Shown: positions 1 to 6,758 of the stretch, one piece after another
How the letters are laid out: every line of letters starts with the position of its first letter
Position numbering within the stretch: the stretch's first letter is position 1
NCBI GenBank assembly: GCA_030151745.1
Contig: JASLDA010000266.1
Span: 1-11,852 of the forward strand
Direction: 5' to 3'
DNA from: Chitinophagaceae bacterium
Lineage (GTDB): Bacteria; Bacteroidota; Bacteroidia; Chitinophagales; Chitinophagaceae
DNA: 11,852 nucleotides
The notes under the pieces: generated by a model
The model's database searches: none
Told to the model about the DNA's origin: nothing
What the model saw: the letters and a program-made list of their open reading frames with translations, nothing else
Translations under genes and position numbers: made by a program

Positions 1-232
1 CCTTGAAGTTGTACTGGTCTACTTTCTGGAAAGCCCGTAGAAAACCGTTGTTCAGCACTTCTTCCGCCTGTTCGGGATGATCAATGTAACGGCGTACCAC
101 GGCCATCATCCGACCGTAGAATAACCGGTACATCTTTTCCTGCGCTCCCCTTTCATTGCGGGCACAGCCCGTTATTAACTCCTGGAGCTCACTGGTCTGT
201 CCGGGAACCGTATATGCCAAGGCTAGAGACAA
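1..232 (-). CDS. ECF-type RNA polymerase sigma factor, N-terminal fragment
   Basis: Translating the minus strand gives an uninterrupted frame with the hallmarks of ECF sigma factor region 2: ELQELITGCARNERGAQEKM, then YRLFYGRMMAVVRRYIDHPE, then QAEEVLNNGFLRAF. This region binds core RNA polymerase and the -10 element. The frame continues off the left edge, so region 4 is missing. The start is uncertain: the frame has no ATG upstream of the conserved region, and I chose a TTG at 232-230; another TTG lies at 220. A good Shine-Dalgarno (279-284) with an ATG at 275 sits just upstream but in another frame and hits a stop after nine codons. The gene follows the B12 receptor gene on the same strand with a gap of about 145 bases, in which I see no clear terminator. 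ECF factors of this kind are numerous in Bacteroidota; a regulatory link to the B12 genes is not shown. Confidence 0.8.
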   Translation of the reverse strand, partial: MSLALAYTVPGQTSELQELITGCARNERGAQEKMYRLFYGRMMAVVRRYIDHPEQAEEVLNNGFLRAFQKVDQYNFK

Positions 233-377
233 GTAATAAAGTCGATTAGTAACTAAAGTCCGGGAAAATAGACATACGCTCCTTCGAAGTGGTTGGGTCG
301 GCCGGCGATGGTTTACCAAAATACAACAAAAGTTGCGATGTTCTCCTTGTAACTGCCGGTAAAATAAGCCCAACGGA

Positions 378-2273
378 TCATAGCTCGAGCCGGATTCCCG
401 CGAGAAACGCCCGCCCCGGCATTGGCCGGGATGCTATGACGTCATACTTCGTATCATACAGATTCCGGATACTTACCTGAACCTGCAGGCCTGGTTTCGC
501 AAGCAGGCTGGCCGCCAGGATCAGGTCGGCGGTATGAAAAGCGGGTATATAGCTGCTTTCGTCGGAGGTCGTGTACCGGAGCCCAGAATAGGCATGCAGG
601 TAGCTCAGATCGAACTGTTTCCAGCCGAGCCCCAGTCTCAGATTGCCATTCCAGGCCGGGGTGTACGGAATCTGCTTGCCTACGCTGTTGTCGTTCGGAA
701 GCAGGCTCTTCGTAGGCGTTGCGCGGGTCCAGCAGATATTGATCCCCGCATTCCACCGGATATGCCCCTGCAGGCCCTGGAGCGAGTTGTCGGTTTCCAG
801 GCCGCGGCTCCATACCTGGGCGAGGTTATGAGGGGTCCAGATGGCACCGCCCAGCCAGATGATCCAGTCGTCGATAAGCCGGGTGTATGCCGTCAGCTCG
901 TGCCTGAACTCGAGCTTCCCCGCCCGGCCTTTTATAAACCGGTAGCCGGCTTCCCCGCTCCAGCCCCGCTCCGGCCGCAGCCGGGGATTCCCGCCGGGCA
1001 CATAAAAACGCTCGTTCAGGGTCGGGGCCCGGTAGCTGCGCTGGATGCTTCCCCGGATTGTCCAGTATTTACCGGGCGCCCAGGAGGCATTGACGCCGGG
1101 CAGCACGAAGGCATCGGCGTCGATCTGCTCGGCCCGCAGGTTCAGCGCCAGATGCAAGCGGGCCTCGAGCGCCGTCTTGCTCCAGGCAGCCGCAATGGCG
1201 GTGCGACGCTGTTCGGCAATGGTGTCCGCTGAAGAAAGGCGGGCAAACTGCAGCGGCATGAAGACCAGCAGGCGCCCCCAGCGTCCAAGGCCGCGCTCGG
1301 TGCCGGCCTCGGCTACCAATTGCTGCGTGCCGATATCGGTATTGATCTGCGACGACGGCATTTGGTAACGGAATCCGTCCTTAAGCCAGGCGGTCTTTAC
1401 GTAATGCCGCCATATGCGGCCCTGGTGGGTGTATTGAACCAGGTAGCGGCCCGATGCATCTTCCTGCCGCTTATCCGAAAAGCGCTCGAAAAGCGCCCTG
1501 GGTATTTCCCGCTTGTCGTCCTGCAGCCAGACGTGCAGGCGCAGCTGGTCGCGGGAGGAAAGGCGCAGCGCCAGCTCGGCCAGGCCGCCGAGCCCCTGCA
1601 TCCGGGCGTGCTCCGTCCGGAACGGCTGGCCTTGCTCGTCCACCGCCGGGAAGTCGTTGTCGGCGCTTTGCCGGAGCAGGCGCAAGCGGAGCTCCGCGAA
1701 GCCCGAGCGCAGCTCGAGCCCGGCGCCGAACGCGGCCTGCCCGAAGCTTCCGTAGGCTGCCTGCAGCGATCCGGCGGCCTGAAAGGTGTTGCTGAACCGG
1801 GGCGCCCGGCTCTGGAGCAGCAAGGCTCCGCCTACATTGCCGCTTCCATCCATGGCGCCGTTGCCGCCGTAGCGGATGCTGACCGAATCGCTGAAAGCCA
1901 CCGGCAGCAGGGAAATATCCGCAATGCCGGTTGCGGCGTTCATCAGCGGAATGCCCTCCCAGAGTACGGCGGACTGGGCGGAAGAGGCGCCCCTGAAGCT
2001 CAGGGTGGCAAGCGAGTTGACGCCGTAGCTCCGCACAAAGACCGGCGTCGCCATGGTAAGCAGCGTGGAAAGCTGCTGCAGATCGAAGCGGCGGCGCAGC
2101 CCCGAATCGATGCCGAAACCCGACTGTCCCGGCTGGAATGCCGCTTTCAGATCGGAGGACGGCAGTCCCTGGTCCCGGACCTCCACGCCGCGCAGGCTGT
2201 CGATATGCAGCTCCTGGGCAGCAGATCGTCCCGCAAGCAGGAGCAGTGTCAAGATCAACGGTCCGGCACGCAT
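378..2273 (-). CDS. btuB: TonB-dependent outer-membrane receptor, BtuB-like (probable corrinoid transporter)
   Basis: This 631-residue protein would carry a scarce substrate across the outer membrane using energy from TonB/ExbBD. It has a signal peptide (about 1-20, ending SAAQ) and a plug domain (about 27-155) with the receptor-like stretches SLATLSFRGASSAQSAVLWE and IRYGGNGAMDGSGNVGGALL. A beta-barrel follows, with a C-terminal signature RNLYDTKYDVIASRPMPGR and a final hydrophobic strand ending in leucine. A weak TonB-box candidate is LRGVEV near 28-32. There is no carboxypeptidase-like N-terminal domain of the SusC type, and the length (about 600 residues) fits BtuB. The start is supported by a GAGGA just upstream and by the signal peptide. 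It is the last gene of the riboswitch operon, 13 bases after the BtuG-like gene. Assignment to cobalamin rests mostly on that riboswitch and partner; sequence alone would allow another vitamin or siderophore. Confidence 0.85.
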   Translation of the reverse strand: MRAGPLILTLLLLAGRSAAQELHIDSLRGVEVRDQGLPSSDLKAAFQPGQSGFGIDSGLRRRFDLQQLSTLLTMATPVFVRSYGVNSLATLSFRGASSAQSAVLWEGIPLMNAATGIADISLLPVAFSDSVSIRYGGNGAMDGSGNVGGALLLQSRAPRFSNTFQAAGSLQAAYGSFGQAAFGAGLELRSGFAELRLRLLRQSADNDFPAVDEQGQPFRTEHARMQGLGGLAELALRLSSRDQLRLHVWLQDDKREIPRALFERFSDKRQEDASGRYLVQYTHQGRIWRHYVKTAWLKDGFRYQMPSSQINTDIGTQQLVAEAGTERGLGRWGRLLVFMPLQFARLSSADTIAEQRRTAIAAAWSKTALEARLHLALNLRAEQIDADAFVLPGVNASWAPGKYWTIRGSIQRSYRAPTLNERFYVPGGNPRLRPERGWSGEAGYRFIKGRAGKLEFRHELTAYTRLIDDWIIWLGGAIWTPHNLAQVWSRGLETDNSLQGLQGHIRWNAGINICWTRATPTKSLLPNDNSVGKQIPYTPAWNGNLRLGLGWKQFDLSYLHAYSGLRYTTSDESSYIPAFHTADLILAASLLAKPGLQVQVSIRNLYDTKYDVIASRPMPGRAFLAGIRLEL

Positions 2274-2286
2274 CGGTCCTCAGGTA

Positions 2287-3348
2287 TTAATCGAAACAAA
2301 ACTGCCCGGGTCCGATCGCCGTATTAAAGCTCCGCAGCAGGGAGCCGCCGCGGTCATAAACGGCCACCCGCCCCTGTTGGGTAAAGCCGATGGGATCGGC
2401 GACGTAAATTTCTTCCGTATGCGGATCTATCCCAAGCCCCCAGTAGTACTGCAGGCCGGCCGCGGGGATAAAGGGATCTGCCGGCAATGCGCCGTCGCCG
2501 ATACCCATGCGGTAAACCCCGTTATAGGGGCTGCCCCCGGTATAGGAGACCTCGATGAAATAAAGGCTGTCTTTAGCGGTATTCAGCACCGGCCGGACCG
2601 GGTCGGCACTGCCGAAACGGAACTGCCTCAGCATGGTCCCCGAGGCGGGGTCGACGCGGGTAAGCCAGGACTCGACGCCTTTGTACTTATTGCCGCTCAG
2701 GACCCATAACATCCCTTCCTTGTCGGTCACCACGGCTTGCGGTGCGGCTCCCGGCAGCGGGACCGGGGCTTCCAGCCGCTTCGACTGCAGGTCATAGGGA
2801 TAAAGGTACCTGCAGGCAGTATCCCAGGGACAAATCCAGAGCTTGCCGTTTGCCATCCCGATCCCCTCGGGGTTCTGGAAAGGCAGGACGATGGAATCCG
2901 TGACCTGCATCTTTTCGGCATCGATCCAGTAGGCCTTGTTGCTGTACATCGTCGTTACGATCACCTGTCCCGGCTCCGTTTCAAGCGCATAGCGGGGCTG
3001 GCTAAGCGTAAGCGATGCGGTCCGCTGCAGCGAGGAACCGTCCACGCGGATCAGCCGGTCGCTGTTGTTTACGCAGAGCAGGTAGCTTCCGGACCGGAGG
3101 CGGATCATACTCTGGAACACGTCCCCCAGCTTGCTTCCGTTCGCCGCTGCATATGCGTCCGGGACTACCCGGTTGCTGTCCGGATAATAAAGCGTCAGCG
3201 CGCCTTCGCCGCTGCCGTAACGCCCTTCGCAGACCATGAATACCCGGCGGCCCGAGCTTGGAATAGCCGGCTGCTCCGGGTCTTTCTTGCAGGACCAGAG
3301 CGGGCAGAGCAGGAGCAGGACTAGCGCCGCACGAAGGGCCTGGTGCAT
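2287..3348 (-). CDS. BtuG-like surface lipoprotein (DUF5074/YncE-type beta-propeller)
   Basis: This 353-residue protein is predicted to sit on the outer face of the outer membrane and bind corrinoid for the adjacent receptor. The N-terminus is a lipoprotein signal with lipobox LWSC (cysteine 20), followed by KKDPEQ, a lysine/acid-rich tail like the lipoprotein export signals of Bacteroidota. The rest is a repeat-rich beta-propeller with the family stretch LGDVFQSMIRLRSGSYLLCV (about 74-93), further blades such as NPEGIGMANGKLWICPWD, and a late blade with EEIYVADPIGFTQQGRVAVY. In Bacteroides, BtuG is a seven-bladed lipoprotein that binds B12 very tightly and caps BtuB; the same gene order here argues for the same role. 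Its first 28 bases overlap the end of the upstream gene with no obvious Shine-Dalgarno, suggesting translational coupling. B12 binding itself is inferred from family and context. Confidence 0.82.
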   Translation of the reverse strand: MHQALRAALVLLLLCPLWSCKKDPEQPAIPSSGRRVFMVCEGRYGSGEGALTLYYPDSNRVVPDAYAAANGSKLGDVFQSMIRLRSGSYLLCVNNSDRLIRVDGSSLQRTASLTLSQPRYALETEPGQVIVTTMYSNKAYWIDAEKMQVTDSIVLPFQNPEGIGMANGKLWICPWDTACRYLYPYDLQSKRLEAPVPLPGAAPQAVVTDKEGMLWVLSGNKYKGVESWLTRVDPASGTMLRQFRFGSADPVRPVLNTAKDSLYFIEVSYTGGSPYNGVYRMGIGDGALPADPFIPAAGLQYYWGLGIDPHTEEIYVADPIGFTQQGRVAVYDRGGSLLRSFNTAIGPGQFCFD

Positions 3349-4316
3349 GAGCTGCCGTCGTTTGAAGTTAAGCGCAGGTAATAGCAGCCAGGCGCAAGCT
3401 GCGTGGTCGGGATCGCCGTGAGCTCCCGGCCGAGCGGCTGCTGCGACAGCAGCCTGCCGCCGAGATCCAGGATTTGCGCGATCGAAAAGGACGCTGTCCG
3501 GAGCCTCACGTTCAATACTTCGCCCGCGGGGACCGGGTATATGCTGAAGCCGGCGTCCTCGCCGCCATAGACGGACGATGCGCCGTTATTCAAAACACCG
3601 ACGGCGTCCAGGTCGAAACCGCCGCTGGGAAAGGCTGTAGGGAAAGGATCGTTGACGGCATTCCCCTGCGCGTCGCGGCTCGCATGCGCCGACACGTCCC
3701 CGATAACATCGATGATCCGGATATGGGTTATGGCATCTATGTCCAGTCCCGGCGTGCCGGCAAGCTCCGCGAGGTCGAAAGGGGTCCCCCAGCCGCCGAT
3801 GTACTTGCCGGCGAGGTTATTTAGATGCCGGGCATTGATATAGCTGAGGCCGCCGACGCTGGAGATCTGCTCGGTATCGGGGGTCAGGGAGGTCGCGGGA
3901 AACCGCACGAAGTTCCGGCCGTCCGAGCTCACCTCTACGAAAGCCAGCTCCAGGAACGCGAGCTCCGGGTCGCCCATCTTGGCAAAGCCGTTCTCGAAGA
4001 CGGCAAAGTCCGGTCCGCTCACGTTCCGGATCGGCGTCGCGAAGCGCAGCACGGCGATGCCGCTGTCCCCGAGACTGACGATGTCGCCGTCTGCCGCGCC
4101 AAGGGCCGAGCTGGAATCGCCGACGCTTGCATACCCGCCGGCCGGGTCGCCGATCTGCTGCAGCCCGCGGATAATAGTGCAGCCGCTGGCCCAGGAGCTG
4201 AACTGCAGACTGCTTTTTGAGATCGCCGTCGTGCCGCTGACCAAGGCCTGGGGGGCAAACTGGGCCCGCAGGCACAGCGGCAGTACCAGCAGAAGAAGAA
4301 AGAATAGCCGTTTCAT
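3321..4316 (-). CDS. Secreted surface protein with T9SS type A sorting domain, B12-locus associated
   Basis: A 331-residue protein with a cleavable signal peptide (1 to about 18, ending LCLRAQ) and no lipobox. The body (about 20-245) is a beta-rich domain with conserved-looking blocks GDIVSLGDSGIAVLRFATPI, GPDFAVFENGF, LAFVEVSSDGRNFVRFPA and FDLDAVGVLN, resembling the 'cell surface protein' family often found beside B12 receptors in Bacteroidota. The last 75 or so residues are a T9SS type A sorting domain: SIYPVPAGEVLNVRL, a central LDLGGRLL, then LAPGCYYLRL and a basic end RPFVRR. This would direct export through the type IX system and surface attachment. The gene lies 31 bases after the DUF4465 gene with an AAGGAG upstream of its ATG (4328-4333), and overlaps the BtuG-like gene by 28 bases. 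The molecular function is unknown; a role in capturing or presenting corrinoids is inferred from the operon only. Confidence 0.75.
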   Translation of the reverse strand: MKRLFFLLLLVLPLCLRAQFAPQALVSGTTAISKSSLQFSSWASGCTIIRGLQQIGDPAGGYASVGDSSSALGAADGDIVSLGDSGIAVLRFATPIRNVSGPDFAVFENGFAKMGDPELAFLELAFVEVSSDGRNFVRFPATSLTPDTEQISSVGGLSYINARHLNNLAGKYIGGWGTPFDLAELAGTPGLDIDAITHIRIIDVIGDVSAHASRDAQGNAVNDPFPTAFPSGGFDLDAVGVLNNGASSVYGGEDAGFSIYPVPAGEVLNVRLRTASFSIAQILDLGGRLLSQQPLGRELTAIPTTQLAPGCYYLRLTSNDGSSCTRPFVRR

Positions 4317-4327
4317 GCGCAGTTCAG

Positions 4328-4333
4328 CTCCTT
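4328..4333 (-). promoter_or_regulatory. Shine-Dalgarno AAGGAG for the T9SS surface-protein gene
   Basis: In the 31-base gap after the DUF4465 stop codon, the minus strand reads AAGGAG some 11 bases before the ATG at 4316. It is one of the few clear Shine-Dalgarno matches in this window, where most genes have none, and it supports the chosen start. Confidence 0.5.
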
Positions 4334-4347
4334 GGGATATTGTAAAA

Positions 4348-5337
4348 TTATTGCTTCACGAAGCGGATGGCAGACTGTCCTGCCGTGCCTTCGAGCTGGA
4401 GGATATAGACACCCGGCTGCAGGGCGGCCGTCGGGATCTTTATCTGGGTCCCCGTCGCCGGGTAGCTGGCGACCAGGCGGCCGCTCATGTCCAGTACCCG
4501 CGCGCTGAGCAGGCCCGCGTCAAGCAGGTCCACATGCAGCTCGCTCAGGGCGGGATTCGGGTAAACCCGCGCCAGCGCCGGTGTCGCAGCGACTCCCGTT
4601 GCCGGGATCACGATGCTGAGATTGTCCATGCAGAAATAGGCCGGGGTGTTCATGCCGAAGGAACCGTTGTCCGACGAGCTGAGGCTGAAGCTGAGCGAAT
4701 CCACGGCCCCCAGGGAGCTCAGGTTCACCAGGCGCCAGTCGTTGACGAGATAGTCGAGCGAATTGTTGCCGAAGCGGTAGTCCGCGAGGAAAAACTCGAC
4801 GCTGTCGCCCTTGAGCACGCCATTGCTCCAGGCGTAGATCGTCAGCTTGAACCAATCGCTGTCATTGCCGCTGGCCCCGCCGAACTTCTTCGCGAAGCCG
4901 TCCCCGCTGCGCATGCTGTTATAGGTATAGGTGCTGTTCGTCAGGTACACGTTTTGCGGGATGAACTGCTGGTGACTGCTCGTGCTGATCATCGTGCTGC
5001 CTCCGTATCCCGGGTTGAAAACGACGTACTTTTCGGAGTTCAGGGCGCCTTTCGCAGCCTTGGCGCTATACATATTGGCAGGCCCGTCGGTGACGCTGTC
5101 CGTCATATTGGAATAGGCGAAGCCGCCGTTCCAGAGACCGCCGAATGACGAATCGTAGTAGTACGGGAAATGCAGCATGCCGTTGTTGAACCCCTGGTCA
5201 GTGCCGGGGTTCGATTCATTCACGTAAAACGTGTCCGGCTTGGACAGCGACAGGGCTTCGAAATCAGCGGTATAGTTCTGGGCATTGGCCGCGAAGCCGA
5301 GAAGGCCTGCAGAAAGGGCAAGTAGCAGTTTGCGCAT
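4348..5337 (-). CDS. DUF4465 protein with T9SS type A sorting domain, first gene of the B12 riboswitch operon
   Basis: A 329-residue secreted protein. Residues 1-19 form a signal peptide (GFAANA, then QN). Residues about 25-250 match the DUF4465 pattern: LWNGGFAYSNMTD, GPANMYSAKAAKG, GDSVEFFLADYRFG, YLVNDWRLVNLSSLGAVDSL and GSFGMNTPAYFCMDNLSI. Residues about 258-329 are a T9SS type A sorting domain (ARVYPNPALSELHVDL, LDMSGRLV, LQPGVYILQL, IRFVKQ). From memory, DUF4465 proteins are frequent in cobalamin-riboswitch loci of Bacteroides and may correspond to the B12-binding BtuH type, but I could not check that equivalence. This is the first gene after the riboswitch, with a leader of about 280 bases, so it should be repressed by cobalamin. 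There is no strong Shine-Dalgarno; an A-rich GGAAAAACCAATAAT precedes the ATG. A surface corrinoid-binding role is likely but inferred. Confidence 0.8.
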   Translation of the reverse strand: MRKLLLALSAGLLGFAANAQNYTADFEALSLSKPDTFYVNESNPGTDQGFNNGMLHFPYYYDSSFGGLWNGGFAYSNMTDSVTDGPANMYSAKAAKGALNSEKYVVFNPGYGGSTMISTSSHQQFIPQNVYLTNSTYTYNSMRSGDGFAKKFGGASGNDSDWFKLTIYAWSNGVLKGDSVEFFLADYRFGNNSLDYLVNDWRLVNLSSLGAVDSLSFSLSSSDNGSFGMNTPAYFCMDNLSIVIPATGVAATPALARVYPNPALSELHVDLLDAGLLSARVLDMSGRLVASYPATGTQIKIPTAALQPGVYILQLEGTAGQSAIRFVKQ

Positions 5338-5394
5338 ATTATTGGTTTTTCCAGTTCAGTTTGCCGGCGGCATTCCGGAAAAGTGCAGGAGCGC

Positions 5395-5415
5395 AAAAAC
5401 GGCAGAGCTTGCCGT
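5395..5415 (-). terminator. Intrinsic terminator-like hairpin in the riboswitch expression platform
   Basis: The minus strand reads ACGGCA, loop AGCTC, TGCCGT, continuing into a run of five T. The six-base stem is perfect. It lies about 50 bases after the aptamer and about 60 bases before the start codon of the DUF4465 gene, the expected place for a terminator governed by the riboswitch. This suggests control by premature termination when cobalamin is bound. The T run is short, so efficiency is uncertain and a translational mechanism cannot be excluded. Confidence 0.6.
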
Positions 5416-5463
5416 CCCGGGGCTTACCTGCGCCTTTATCCCGAAGGCTGCGATAAGTTTTGA

Positions 5464-5620
5464 CGCTACGGCAGGTCTTCTGACTCGCTTCCTGGTTGCG
5501 GCGCCTTCCCATCGTGGATAGTGGCCTGTGCCGTACCGGTCTGAAGCTTACAGCATCGGGTAATGTTCAGGACTTGCACCTGATTCCCTTTTCATTCCGC
5601 CAAGGCGGAAACCGTATGCG
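5464..5620 (-). ncRNA. Cobalamin (B12) riboswitch aptamer
   Basis: Read on the minus strand, the region shows the conserved parts of the AdoCbl/cobalamin aptamer in order. A closing stem P1 is formed by CGCATACGG (5620-5612) and CCGTAGCG (5471-5464), with one bulged A. Next comes a hairpin TTCCGCC/GGCGGAA, then AAAAGGGAATCAGGTGCAAG and TCCTGAA, then ATGCTGTAAGCTTC, then GGCCACT and GGGAAGGCGCCGCAACC. The aptamer ends with the B12 box AGCGAGTCAGAAGACCTGCC at 5489-5470, which fits the published consensus. The aptamer begins within a few bases of the start point expected from the -7 element at 5624-5631. It controls the four-gene operon below it, lowering expression when cobalamin is bound. Confidence 0.95.
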
Positions 5621-5623
5621 CCG

Positions 5624-5631
5624 CAAAAGTA
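5624..5631 (-). promoter_or_regulatory. Bacteroidota -7 promoter element TACTTTTG for the B12 operon
   Basis: TACTTTTG on the minus strand matches the Bacteroidota -7 consensus TAnnTTTG exactly and ends 3 bases before the 5' stem of the riboswitch, so transcription would start at the aptamer itself. I did not find a clear -33 TTTG at the usual distance. The agreement between promoter position and aptamer boundary is the main support. Confidence 0.6.
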
Positions 5632-5761
5632 AGGGAATTATTCCTGCATGCCCGCCCCGCATGACGCTTGTTGATACGGGAAAATCCGCGCGGCCTGCTT
5701 CATGTCACCCGGAGGTATTATGCTGCATGCGGCGATCGTAAGGAAGTGACAGGAGAAACGC

Positions 5762-5837
5762 GCACCGCGGGGTTAATGTCACCCTGAGCCTGTCGAAGGG
5801 TGAGCGCAGTCGAAGGGCGGCATGAACCCCGCGGTGC
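5762..5837. repeat. Long imperfect palindrome with a dispersed-type core, between rlmB and the B12 operon
   Basis: The stretch from the rlmB stop (5936) to the riboswitch promoter (about 300 bases) has no credible gene. It holds an inverted repeat with perfect 13-base outer arms: GCACCGCGGGGTT at 5762-5774 and AACCCCGCGGTGC at 5825-5837. The arms continue inward to about 24 bases with three mismatches. The centre contains CACCCTGAGCCTGTCGAAGG (5780-5799) and AGTCGAAGGG (5808-5817), a motif type I recall as scattered through intergenic DNA of many bacteria. A weaker outer extension (CAGGA at 5750-5754 with TCCTG at 5850-5854) could lengthen the stem. It may be a small repetitive palindromic element, and as RNA it would fold into a strong hairpin able to end or protect the rlmB transcript. 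Whether other copies exist cannot be seen here. Confidence 0.7.
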
Positions 5838-5935
5838 TCCAAGGGCTTTTCCTGCCCTGGTTCGACTCCCGGTTCGCCCGAGCCCGAACCTGCGCTCACC
5901 ATGAGAAGAAGCTCTCTTAACGGGCCGTCTCCTAT

Positions 5936-6694
5936 TCACGCCCCCGCCTTACGTCGCTGCTGCATCGCTTCGTACAGCACCATGCCGGTCGCTACGGATA
6001 CATTAAGCGAGTCGAAGGAGGTCGCCATCGGGATATGGATCAGGGTGTCGGCCCGCTTGATCACCTCCCTTGAAATGCCTTTGTCTTCCGCGCCCATCAC
6101 AATGCAGGAAGGACCGCTGAAATCCACCTGGTCCAGGGGAATGCTTGCTTTCAGCTCGGTGCCGAGAATCTGGACGCCGTTCAGCCGGAGCACGTCCATG
6201 GCCTGCTGCACGGAGGGGCTGCGGAGCAGCAGGATTTTCCCCAGTGCGCCGGCGGAGGTCTTGATCGCCTCTTCGCCGAGCGTCGCAGCCTGCGATGTGG
6301 GCAGGATGAGCGCCTGCGCCCCGCAGCACCAGGCAGTGCGGGCGATCGCGCCGATATTCCGGACATCCGTCACGCCGTCCAGAAGCACGAACAGGGGATT
6401 GCCCCCGGCCTCGACGACATGGCTGATCCCGTCCTGCAGGTCCACGTAGTTCAGCAGTCCCGCCAGCGCGACGACTCCCTGGTGCTGGGCCTTGGTAAAG
6501 CGGTCCAGCTTCTCGGCAGGCACCAGCGAAACGGGAATCTGCCGCGCGGAAGCCTGACGCTTTATCTCTCCAAGCTCCGGTCCGCTCGCGCTGCGCAGGA
6601 TGAATATCTTCTCGATCGCCGTTCCCGAGGCCAGCGCTTCGGCAACCGGGTTGCGGCCGACGATGAGGCGGAGCGGTTTGGATCGTTGCTGCAT
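5936..6694 (-). CDS. rlmB: 23S rRNA (guanosine-2'-O-)-methyltransferase RlmB, TrmH/SpoU family
   Basis: A 252-residue enzyme predicted to methylate the ribose of a P-loop guanosine in 23S rRNA (G2251 in E. coli numbering) using S-adenosylmethionine. Residues about 10-78 are the small RNA-binding substrate domain, opening with IVGRNPVAEAL and closing with AQHQGVVAL. Residues about 100-245 are the SPOUT methyltransferase with all three motifs: LDGVTDVRNIGAIARTA (N113 and R119), CIVMGAEDKGIS, and IPM followed by SLNVSVATGMVLYE, which form the trefoil knot and cofactor pocket. The length is normal for the family. The start at 6694 keeps the usual GRNPV element close to the N-terminus; no Shine-Dalgarno is seen. 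The terminator of yebC ends only 12 bases before this ATG, so its own promoter must lie within or upstream of yebC, or transcription reads through. TrmH-family specificity is hard to settle from sequence, but the N-terminal domain favours RlmB. Confidence 0.9.
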   Translation of the reverse strand: MQQRSKPLRLIVGRNPVAEALASGTAIEKIFILRSASGPELGEIKRQASARQIPVSLVPAEKLDRFTKAQHQGVVALAGLLNYVDLQDGISHVVEAGGNPLFVLLDGVTDVRNIGAIARTAWCCGAQALILPTSQAATLGEEAIKTSAGALGKILLLRSPSVQQAMDVLRLNGVQILGTELKASIPLDQVDFSGPSCIVMGAEDKGISREVIKRADTLIHIPMATSFDSLNVSVATGMVLYEAMQQRRKAGA

Positions 6695-6706
6695 GATGCT
6701 GAGCTG

Positions 6707-6734
6707 AAAATAAACAGCCGGTCGAGACCGGCTG
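6707..6734 (-). terminator. Rho-independent terminator of yebC
   Basis: The minus strand has a perfect nine-base stem CAGCCGGTC/GACCGGCTG (6734-6715, two-base loop, or eight base pairs with a four-base loop), followed directly by TTTATTTT. It lies 25 bases after the yebC stop codon and ends 12 bases before the rlmB start codon. Confidence 0.85.
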
Positions 6735-6758
6735 CAGTTAGATAATGTACGGAATCAA

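Noticed and set aside
289..480. A 63-codon plus-strand ORF across the 3' end of btuB.
   Set aside because: It overlaps the receptor's conserved C-terminus in antisense and has no start signal or recognisable content.
1320..2327. A 335-codon open frame on the plus strand opposite btuB.
   Set aside because: It is a shadow of the receptor gene: no recognisable domain, and composition is biased by the GC-rich opposite strand.
3979..5148. A 389-codon open frame on the plus strand opposite the B12 operon genes.
   Set aside because: It is antisense to two clearly real proteins with signal peptides and sorting domains, and its translation is arginine/alanine-rich low-complexity text typical of GC-rich shadows.
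5856..5872. A tRNA T-arm-like stretch, CCTGG TTCGACT CCCGG, followed by a possible acceptor strand.
   Set aside because: The stem has a mismatch, no matching 5' acceptor strand, D-arm or anticodon arm is found upstream, and the region is explained by the palindromic element.
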